A program made the translations under genes and the position numbers. Shown piece after piece: positions 6,871 through 13,760 of a stretch of 25,266 nucleotides of DNA. Under the pieces are notes generated by a model, which was given only the letters and a program-made list of their open reading frames with translations, had not been told where the DNA came from and ran no database searches. This DNA comes from an uncultured Eggerthellaceae bacterium. Its GTDB lineage: Bacteria > Actinomycetota > Coriobacteriia > Coriobacteriales > Eggerthellaceae. The stretch spans positions 1-25,266 of the forward strand of contig CAJUSL010000021.1 of NCBI GenBank assembly GCA_910589135.1. The letters run 5' to 3'. The stretch's first letter is position 1; every line of letters begins with the position of its first letter.

Positions 6871-8244
6871 ATGAAATACCTCGGAATCGAATACGAAGTG
6901 AAGAACATGCCCGTGCTCGACGACGAGTTCGTCCCGTTCGGCGTATGGATGAGCGAGTACCTGAAGGGCGCCGACGTGCCCATCGCCGTCGCGGTGGAGC
7001 GCGAGGACGGCCTCGTGTCGGTGCGCGAGAGCTTCATCCGCGGGCCCGAGTTCTTCGACGCGAACCTGCGCTACGTCGAGCGCCTCATCAAGTTCGAGCT
7101 GTGGAGCATCGGCGGCTTCCGCGTGTACGTGACGGGATGCGACGACATCGCGAGGATGCTCGCCGACATGTACGCCCCGTGGGGATCGCGCGCCTTCGAC
7201 TACGGCTTCGTGGGCGACGTGTACGAGAGGCCGCTCGAGGTGCTCGCCGTCGCGCGCGAGGACTTCCCCGCCGCGAACGAGTCCGCGAAGGCCATCGGCG
7301 GCCACATGGAGGGCTGCCGCATCGGCTTCGACGCGGGCGGCAGCGACCGCAAGGTATCCGCCGTCATCGACGGGGAGTCGGTCTATTCCGAGGAGGTCGT
7401 GTGGTTCCCGAAGGTGACCGAGGACCCGTCGTACCATTTCGACGAGATCGTCACCGCCTTCAAGACCGCCGCGTCGAAGATGCCCCGCGTCGACGCCATC
7501 GGCGTGTCCTCGGCCGGCACGTTCGTCGGCAACAGCCCCATGGTCGCGTCGCTGTTCATCAAGGTGCCGCGCAGCCGCCGCGACGAGGTGAAGAGCATCT
7601 ACGACCGCGCCGCCGCCGAAATCGGCGACGTGCCGATCGTGGTCGCCAACGACGGCGACGTGACGGCGCTCGCAGGCGCCATGAGCACGGGCGAGGGCAG
7701 CATCCTCGGGATAGCCATGGGCACCTCGGAGGCCGTCGGCTACGTCGACGCCGACCAGAACGTGCTCGGCTGGATCAACGAGCTCGCCTTCGCGCCGATC
7801 GACCTCTCCCCCTGCGCGCTGCAGGACGAATGGTCGGGCGACCTCGGCGTGGGCTGCAAGTACTTCAGCCAGGACTGCGTCATCAAGCTGGCCCCGAAGG
7901 CCGGCATCGAGCTCGATGCCGAGCTGTCCCCCGCCGAGAAGCTGAAGGTGGTCCAGGGCCTCGCGCAGGACGGCCACGAGGGCGCGCTCGACATCTTCCG
8001 CTCCATCGGCGTGTACCTGGCGCACACGCTCGTGCTGTACGCGTCCTTCTACGAGATAAAGACGCTGCTGGTGCTCGGACGCGTGACTTCGGGCGTGGGC
8101 GGCGACCTCATCGTGAGCGAGTGCAACCGCGTGCTTGCCGAAGAGCACCCCCGGCTCGCCGCGCAGATCGACGTGACGCTTCCCGACGAGAAGATGCGCC
8201 GCGTGGGACAGTCCGTGGCGGCGGCCAGCCTGCCCGAGCTGTAA
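6871..8244 (+). CDS. ROK-type sugar kinase with a long N-terminal extension (putative amino-sugar kinase)
   Basis: This is a 457-residue protein whose C-terminal two thirds look like an actin-fold ROK kinase. It has the phosphate-1 motif DAGGS at 154-158 (family DxGGT), GVSSAGTF at 211-218, catalytic Asp261 in VVANDGDVTALA, and phosphate-2 GTSEAVG at 284-290. Typical ROK kinases have about 300 residues; here about 148 residues of unknown function precede the kinase core. The usual zinc motif (GHx9CxCGxxGC) is not visible where expected; the corresponding stretch is WINELAFAPIDLSPC. SD-like AGGAGA at 6857-6862 supports the start. From its place after the epimerase it probably phosphorylates GlcNAc (or ManNAc) to feed nagA/nagB. 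The substrate is inferred and the N-terminal domain is unassigned. Confidence 0.75.
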   Translation: MKYLGIEYEVKNMPVLDDEFVPFGVWMSEYLKGADVPIAVAVEREDGLVSVRESFIRGPEFFDANLRYVERLIKFELWSIGGFRVYVTGCDDIARMLADMYAPWGSRAFDYGFVGDVYERPLEVLAVAREDFPAANESAKAIGGHMEGCRIGFDAGGSDRKVSAVIDGESVYSEEVVWFPKVTEDPSYHFDEIVTAFKTAASKMPRVDAIGVSSAGTFVGNSPMVASLFIKVPRSRRDEVKSIYDRAAAEIGDVPIVVANDGDVTALAGAMSTGEGSILGIAMGTSEAVGYVDADQNVLGWINELAFAPIDLSPCALQDEWSGDLGVGCKYFSQDCVIKLAPKAGIELDAELSPAEKLKVVQGLAQDGHEGALDIFRSIGVYLAHTLVLYASFYEIKTLLVLGRVTSGVGGDLIVSECNRVLAEEHPRLAAQIDVTLPDEKMRRVGQSVAAASLPEL

Positions 8245-9873
8245 GGCGGCCCGGCACATACGGCCGCCGGCGCCATAGGCGTCGCGCTTGGCTTCGAACC
8301 GCGAAAACCGTGGGATGCTGCATTCTCCCACGGTTTTTTTGTTCTGCGGAATCGCTCCGACGCCTGCGGCTGCATGCGTCGGAGGCAAATGCCATGGGAC
8401 ACTACGATCTCCTTCGCGATGGCCAGCCCCAGCCCGGCGCCCCCCGACGACGACCCGCGCGCCGCGTCCTCGCGGTAGAACTTCTCGAAGATGCTCTTCA
8501 GGTGCGCCTCGGATATCTCGCGGCCGTGGTTGGACACACGGATGCGCCACTCCCCCTCTTCGACGCATGCCGAAAGCATCACGGCGGAATCGCGGTCGGC
8601 GTAGGCGACCGCGTTGCGCACCACGTTGCCGAGCGCGCGAGCGAACTTGCCGGGGTCGACGAACATGACAGAATCCTGCGGAACGTCGACCTCGAGGCGA
8701 AGCCCCCGGGCCTGCGAGTCGGGATAGAACTCGTCCGCGACCTGCTCCAACAGCAGCCGCGCGTCGACGTTGGACCGCTCGACGGGGATGGATTGCAGAT
8801 TGTAGCGCGTTATCTCGAAGAATTCGTCGACGAGCCCCTCGAGCCGCTGCGCCTTGCCGGCCGCCGTGGCCACGTAGCGCTGGCGCTGGGCGTCCGGCAT
8901 GTCGGGGGCCTCCTCGAGCAGCATCAGGTAGCCGATGACGGACGTGAGCGGCGTCTTGACGTCATGCGCCAGGTAGGCGACGAGCTCGTCCTTGCGGCGC
9001 TCGGCATGCTGCGCCGCCCGCTCGTCCGCCAAGGACGCCAGCCGGATGGCGTTGAGCTCGTTCTGGGTGGGCTCGAGCGCCTGCGAAAGCACGATGGGCT
9101 TCTCCTTGTCGGCGATGAGGCCTCCCACGGCTCCGGAGAGTTCGTCGAAATAGCGCATGGCGCGCCCGTATCCGCTGAAGATCAGCACGATGCATCCCAC
9201 CAGGTACAGCGCGATGCCGACGGGCAGCTTGAACCGCTTCGCAACGTTGTAGAACGCCAGGTCGCGCTCGGCGACCCCTTCCTCCGTGTACATGACCTGC
9301 AACGAGGCGCCGTACGTGGGCGAGGAGACGGCGATGTCGCGTTCTATGGCCATCTGCTGGTAGCCCCTGAGGGAGAAGGGGGAGCAGACTCCGTCGCCCT
9401 GCCTCACGACGATGGGGGTCGTCGGGTCGGTCACGCCGGCGATGATGCTTTCGGGACTCTCCCCGACGTCCACGACGAGGATCCTCTCGACCGTCGAAGC
9501 AACTCCGTCGTCGACGTCTTCGGCAACGACGCCGTCGGCCTCGTCAGACAGGGCGTATCTCTCTTCGTGCGGCTGGTTCAGCTCCGTTGCAAGAAGGCCT
9601 GCCTCCTCGATAGTGCCCGTGACGGCGATGAATTCCTCCCCGGTGACGGCAAGGCATCTCTCGAGCGGGTAGTCGTCGTAGCGCCACGTGCGCCACTCCG
9701 ACGTCTCGTCTGCCACCATCTCGGCAATCTGGGGAACCACCGCGGCGTTGAGCAGCACGGCCAGGACGACGAACGCGACCGTGTAGACGACCCACCTCAG
9801 CGCGAGCGAGAGCGACAGGCGCCTCCTCAGCTGCCTCGACTGGGGCGAGCGCGTCTTCCCAACGCCGCGATCG

Positions 9874-9881
<8 letters not shown>
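8049..9881 (-). CDS. Sensor histidine kinase (VanS-like), 3' end lost
   Basis: Residue numbers count from ATG 9881, which overlaps the regulator's stop (coupled translation). A helix at about 29-50, an extracytoplasmic sensor region (51-218) of unknown ligand and a second helix (219-237) are followed by a HAMP-less linker. The dimerisation box follows, with phospho-acceptor His306 in YLAHDVKTPL, then the N-box GNVVRNAVAYAD (418-429), a G1-like VSNHG, the F-box IFEKFYRED and the G2 GGAGLGLAIAK (480-490). Similarity ends at SHG, residue 497 (base 8391). The last strands (usually ending GTxFxxxLP) are absent and there is no stop. The frame runs on for 113 unrelated residues, through the terminator hairpin and 196 bases antisense to the ROK kinase gene. 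ATP binding may be impaired. Confidence 0.8.
8304..8340. terminator. Strong terminator closing the nan operon
   Basis: AAAACCGTGGGA (8304-8315) pairs perfectly with TCCCACGGTTTT (8326-8337) around a 10-nt loop, and the plus strand continues with T to 8340. The four A bases at the left could give weak termination of minus-strand transcripts too. A smaller 7-bp hairpin (8245-8251 with 8262-8268) lies between the kinase stop and this terminator. Confidence 0.93.
8355..8384. repeat. 9-bp inverted repeat at the broken end of the kinase gene
   Basis: CTCCGACGC (8355-8363) is exactly complementary to GCGTCGGAG (8376-8384) across 12 bases. It begins just where similarity to histidine kinases ends on the minus strand (about 8391). 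There is no T-run on either side, so a terminator role is not supported. It may be a small palindromic element or a deletion scar. Confidence 0.5.
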
Positions 9882-10623
<742 letters not shown>

Positions 10624-10629
10624 ACGTGA

Positions 10630-10635
10630 ATTGTA
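10630..10635 (-). promoter_or_regulatory. -10 element placed for a leaderless regulator mRNA
   Basis: On the minus strand TACAAT occupies 10635-10630 and leaves 6 bases before the ATG at 10623, so transcription would start at or next to the start codon. The nearest TTGA (10654-10651) is too close for a normal -35. A G-rich stretch (GGAAGGGG) lies too far upstream to act as a ribosome site. Confidence 0.45.
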
Positions 10636-10683
10636 GCCCCTTCCGCGCGCTCAAGGCGACGCGAACGCGGCACGTGCGCCCAT

Positions 10684-10744
10684 CTTAAGGAATGCCTAAG
10701 GAAAGGCTAAGAAAGCTTAAGGCATCGCTATGGGACCGTTAAGC
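10684..10744. promoter_or_regulatory. Phased direct-repeat array, probable response-regulator binding sites
   Basis: Five copies of a TAAG-centred heptamer occur: CTTAAGG (10684), CCTAAGG (10695), GCTAAGA (10706), CTTAAGG (10716) and GTTAAGC (10738). The TAAG cores are spaced 11, 11, 10 and 22 bases apart, so all lie on about the same DNA face. OmpR-family regulators bind tandem direct repeats one helical turn apart. The arrangement is close to the PmrA/BasR box (YTTAAK-N5-YTTAAK). The last copy touches the expected -35 position of the peptidase promoter. Confidence 0.75.
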
Positions 10745-10755
10745 GGCGCTGCCCT

Positions 10756-10761
10756 TACGAT
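10756..10761 (+). promoter_or_regulatory. -10 element of the C39-like peptidase gene
   Basis: TACGAT (10756-10761) lies 11 bases after the last TAAG repeat. The hexamer 17 bases upstream (GGACCG) is not a -35, which fits an activator-dependent promoter. Transcription would start near 10768, ahead of the ribosome site AAAGGA at 10775-10780. Confidence 0.45.
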
Positions 10762-10791
10762 TTCATCGTCGTAGAAAGGATGGTGACGACC

Positions 10792-11628
10792 ATGTCAAAC
10801 GCAGAAACACCGAAGTATGGCACGGGAGCGTTTCCTCCCCCGCGCGAGTTCGACCAGCTTTCACGGTACCGCATCCATGGCAGCGGCTCGGAGCCGACGC
10901 GATACGTCGGACGCAGAGGACAGGGCCGCGACGCGGACATGGCTCCCGTCAAGGTCGTCGTCCTTCTCTGCGCCAGCGTCCTGGTCGTCCTCGCCGTCGG
11001 CGTCGCCCTGTGGGCGGGCGAATGGCTCGCCGCCCCTGCGAGCCAGGCAGGCGCAGCGGAACGCCCGCACGTCGGCAGCCTGCTGCAGGAAGGCGCCGAG
11101 GACCGCCAGATCGTAAGCACGCCTCGGACGGAATGGAGGCAGGGCGTCGTCCCCGCCCTCTTCCAAACCGACTCCGAATGGGCGTCGCAGCCTTATGGCG
11201 GCGGAACCATAGCCACGCACGGCTGCGGGCCCACCTGCCTTTCCATGGCATACATCGCCCTGACGGGGCAGACCGACCTCGACCCCAAGGGCATGGCGGA
11301 ATTCTCGGAGCTGAACGGCTTCATCGACGGCGGCGTCACCTCGTGGCTGCTCATGAGCGAAGGCGCCGGGCTCGTCGGGCTCGACTCGGTCGAGGTGCCT
11401 GCCAGCGCGCAGTCCGTCGAAAGCCACCTTCTTGTCGGCGAGCCCGTCATCTGCAGCGTGCACAAGGGCGACTTCACCGACGAGGGGCACTTCATACTGC
11501 TCGTGGGGACGAACGGCGACGGCACGGTCGAGATACGCGACCCCAACTCGGAGGCCCGCACGCTTGAGGCGTGGGACCTGGGCCGCGTCATCTCGCAGTG
11601 CGACAACATCTGGGCCTTCAGCGCGTAA
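10792..11628 (+). CDS. Membrane-anchored C39-like cysteine peptidase
   Basis: This 278-residue protein starts at ATG 10792, with AAAGGA 11 bases upstream; an in-frame ATG at 10780 would overlap that site. About 50 polar residues are followed by one transmembrane helix (about 52-74). The rest is predicted to lie outside the membrane. Residues about 120-275 resemble peptidase_C39_2 (papain-like): the nucleophile is probably Cys145 in HGCGPTC, with His233 in EGHFILLVG and Asp250 in IRDPNS as partners. Its position opposite the two-component genes, behind the repeat array, suggests it is controlled by that system. C39_2 proteins cut peptides or cell-wall-linked proteins, but no substrate can be read from the sequence. 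No ABC transporter domain or leader-peptide gene is attached, so a bacteriocin-processing role is unlikely. Confidence 0.78.
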   Translation: MSNAETPKYGTGAFPPPREFDQLSRYRIHGSGSEPTRYVGRRGQGRDADMAPVKVVVLLCASVLVVLAVGVALWAGEWLAAPASQAGAAERPHVGSLLQEGAEDRQIVSTPRTEWRQGVVPALFQTDSEWASQPYGGGTIATHGCGPTCLSMAYIALTGQTDLDPKGMAEFSELNGFIDGGVTSWLLMSEGAGLVGLDSVEVPASAQSVESHLLVGEPVICSVHKGDFTDEGHFILLVGTNGDGTVEIRDPNSEARTLEAWDLGRVISQCDNIWAFSA

Positions 11629-11643
11629 CGCCGAAGGCCGGGC

Positions 11644-11694
11644 GCGCGATGCGCAACCACGTGCAATCAGGACGTTCCAAATTGCACATCGCGC
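11644..11694. repeat. Bulged inverted repeat between convergent genes
   Basis: GCGCGAT (11644-11650) pairs with ATCGCGC (11688-11694), and inside it GTGCAAT (11661-11667) pairs with ATTGCAC (11681-11687), leaving a 10-base bulge on the left arm only. It occupies most of the 69 bases between the peptidase stop and the nagA stop. It may stop transcripts from both sides, but it lacks a T-run. Confidence 0.45.
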
Positions 11695-11697
11695 ACG

Positions 11698-12834
11698 TCA
11701 GCCAAGCAGACGGCCGCGCAGAACGACGGCCTTCACGTCGAGCGTCTCCTTGTCGAGCAGCACCGCGTCGGCCACCTTGCCGTCCTCGATAGACCCGTAG
11801 TCGCCGTCGATGCCGATGGCGCGGGCCGGGTTCGACGAGGCGGCCTTCACGGCGCTCGCCAGCGGGATGCCCATGTCCTTCACGGCCACGTAGAGGCACC
11901 TCATGAGGTCGCTCACCGAACCGGCGAGCGCCCCGTCGGCGATGCGCGCCTCGTAGCCCTTCACGGTGACGTCCTGGCCTCCCAGGTCGTACACGCCGTC
12001 GCCGCATCCCGCGGCGCGCATCGTGTCGCTCACGAGAACCATGCGGGCATCGCCGAACATATGGAACGCAAGGCGCACCATGGCGGGATGGATATGGATG
12101 CCGTCGGCGATGACCTCGGCCATCACGTGGCCGCGCTCGACGCCGGCGGGGATGGGGCCCGGCTTGCGGTGATGCATGGGATCCATCGCGTTGTACAGGT
12201 GCGTGATATGGCTCGCGCCCGCGTCGAAGGCGGCCGCGGCCGTCTCGTAGTCGGTGCAGGTGTGCGCGATCGAGATGCGCACGTCGCCGGCCAGCCGCCT
12301 GACGAACTCGTCCGCGCCCGGCTCCTCGGGGGCGATGTCCACCAGCTTGATCAGGCCGCCCGAGGCCTCCTGCAACGCCTGGAACTCCCGCACGGTCGCA
12401 TTGCGCACGTGCTCGGGATTCTGCGCGCCCACCTTGCTGGGAGAAATGAACGGCCCCTCCAGGTTGATGCCGACGATGTCGGCCTCGTCGGCGGCGGGGA
12501 CGTACGCGGCGGCGGTCCGTACCGCCTCGGTCAGCTGCCCGGTCGAGAGCGTCATGGTGGCTGGGCACATGCATGTCACGCCACGCGACGCCTCGTAGGC
12601 GCCCATCTCGTGCAGTCCCTGCATGTCGCCGTCGGACACGTCTCCTCCGGCGCTGCCGTGGAAGTGGATGTCCACGAGGCCTGGGACGACGTAGCACCCC
12701 GCGGCGTCGAGCTCCTCGCCTTCCGCAGCCGCGCCGAATCGCTCCATGTCGATCTGCACGTCCTTGCGAACGAAGCCCTCGCCGTCGAACACCTCGCCGC
12801 CGGCGATGCCTGAAAGTTGCGTCGTAGAAACCAT
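11698..12834 (-). CDS. nagA: N-acetylglucosamine-6-phosphate deacetylase
   Basis: This 378-residue enzyme of the amidohydrolase superfamily removes acetate from GlcNAc-6-P to give glucosamine-6-P. Metal and catalytic residues are visible: His57 and His59 in DIHFHGS, Glu126 in NLEGPF, His191 in SIAHT, His212 in THLYNAMDPM, substrate-contact His247 in ADGIHIHP, and catalytic Asp270 in LVSDTM. Family length is about 380. The ATG at 12834 has AGAAGGAG a few bases upstream. It follows nagB by 41 bases on the same strand, so both form a nagBA operon. It would use GlcNAc-6-P made by the aldolase-epimerase-kinase set at the other end of the window, as well as GlcNAc-6-P from cell-wall sugar. Confidence 0.95.
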   Translation of the reverse strand: MVSTTQLSGIAGGEVFDGEGFVRKDVQIDMERFGAAAEGEELDAAGCYVVPGLVDIHFHGSAGGDVSDGDMQGLHEMGAYEASRGVTCMCPATMTLSTGQLTEAVRTAAAYVPAADEADIVGINLEGPFISPSKVGAQNPEHVRNATVREFQALQEASGGLIKLVDIAPEEPGADEFVRRLAGDVRISIAHTCTDYETAAAAFDAGASHITHLYNAMDPMHHRKPGPIPAGVERGHVMAEVIADGIHIHPAMVRLAFHMFGDARMVLVSDTMRAAGCGDGVYDLGGQDVTVKGYEARIADGALAGSVSDLMRCLYVAVKDMGIPLASAVKAASSNPARAIGIDGDYGSIEDGKVADAVLLDKETLDVKAVVLRGRLLG

Positions 12835-12875
12835 GTCGTACTCCTTCTGTCGCCAAACGGCGTGCCCGGATGCGC

Positions 12876-13604
12876 CTAGACCAGCTCGGCTGCGGCCTCC
12901 TCGTCGACGATGACCAGCGCGTTGGGATGGAACTGCAGGATGGAGGCCGGCACCTCGGGAGTCACCGGCCCCAGGAACGCCTTCTTCACGATGGACGCCT
13001 TGTCGGCGCCGCTGGCGACCACCAGCACGCGCCGGGCCGCCATGATGGTGCCGATGCCCATGGTGATCGCCTGGCGCGGAACCTCGTCGGCCGAGTCGAA
13101 CAAGCGGCTGTTGGCATTGATGGTGCTCTCGGTCAGGTCGACCACGTGCGTGCCCTTGGGGAACTCGTCGCAGGGCTCGTTGAAGCCGATGTGGCCGTTG
13201 TGGCCCAACCCCAGCAGCTGCAGGTCGATGCCGCCCGCCTCGTCTATCATCTTGTCATAGCGGGCGCACTCCGCGTCGAGGTCGCCGCTGCGTCCCTCGG
13301 GAACGTGCGTGGACGGCCCCGCGACGTCGACCTTGTCGAAAAGGTTCTCGTTCATGAAATACCGGTACCCTTGGGGGTTGTCGGCGCCCAGCCCGCAGTA
13401 CTCGTCCAGATTGAACGTCGTCACGTCCTTGAAGCTGGTCTTGCCCGCCTCGAAGTCGGACGCCAGCTCGGCGTAGAGCCCCAAGGGAGTGGACCCCGTG
13501 GCAAGCCCCAGCACGCACGAGGGGTCGGAAGCCACAAGCTCCTCGATCTCGTCGGCCGCCATGCGGCTCATGGCCTTGTAGTCGTCGGCAATAACGATTC
13601 TCAT
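12876..13604 (-). CDS. nagB: Glucosamine-6-phosphate deaminase
   Basis: This 242-residue enzyme turns glucosamine-6-P into fructose-6-P and ammonia, the entry to glycolysis. Signature stretches are LATGSTPLGLY (34-44), FNLDEY (64-69, with the catalytic-type Asp67), GHNGHIGFNEP (134-144, with His138 and Glu143), and LFDSADEVPRQAITMGIGTI. At 242 residues it is the short form typical of Gram-positive NagB, lacking the longer C-terminal part of the allosteric E. coli enzyme. The ATG at 13604 is chosen because AGGAGGAGA lies directly upstream; the frame stays open for 47 more codons but that part is not NagB-like. It is the first gene of nagBA. No clear promoter hexamers were found upstream. Confidence 0.96.
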   Translation of the reverse strand: MRIVIADDYKAMSRMAADEIEELVASDPSCVLGLATGSTPLGLYAELASDFEAGKTSFKDVTTFNLDEYCGLGADNPQGYRYFMNENLFDKVDVAGPSTHVPEGRSGDLDAECARYDKMIDEAGGIDLQLLGLGHNGHIGFNEPCDEFPKGTHVVDLTESTINANSRLFDSADEVPRQAITMGIGTIMAARRVLVVASGADKASIVKKAFLGPVTPEVPASILQFHPNALVIVDEEAAAELV

Positions 13605-13728
13605 GTCTCCTCCTTGAAGCACGTCGAACTCTGCGCCGGGGCGCACTTGATGCCTGATGCTGCGTGCCGCGGCCCGCATGGCCGAACCTCCCACGCAGGC
13701 GCGCGCAAGGCCACGGCCTGCCGCACGC

Positions 13729-13743
13729 GGTACCAAAGATACC
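13729..13743. promoter_or_regulatory. Small dyad upstream of nagB
   Basis: GGTACCAAAGATACC has outer arms GGTA and TACC separated by 7 bases, in the 156-base gap between nagB and the next gene. It is the only short dyad in an AT-containing patch there and might be an operator for amino-sugar control. It does not match the DasR/NagR consensus well. Confidence 0.25.
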
Positions 13744-13760
13744 ACGCCCGGCGCCCGCGG

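Noticed and set aside
10780..10794. ATG 10780 as start of the C39-like peptidase
   Set aside because: It overlaps the only ribosome site (AAAGGA at 10775-10780), whereas ATG 10792 is at a usable distance.
10792..11628. Bacteriocin-processing peptidase of the C39 ABC type
   Set aside because: There is no ABC transporter domain and no double-glycine leader peptide gene nearby; the protein is a small single-pass C39_2-like peptidase.
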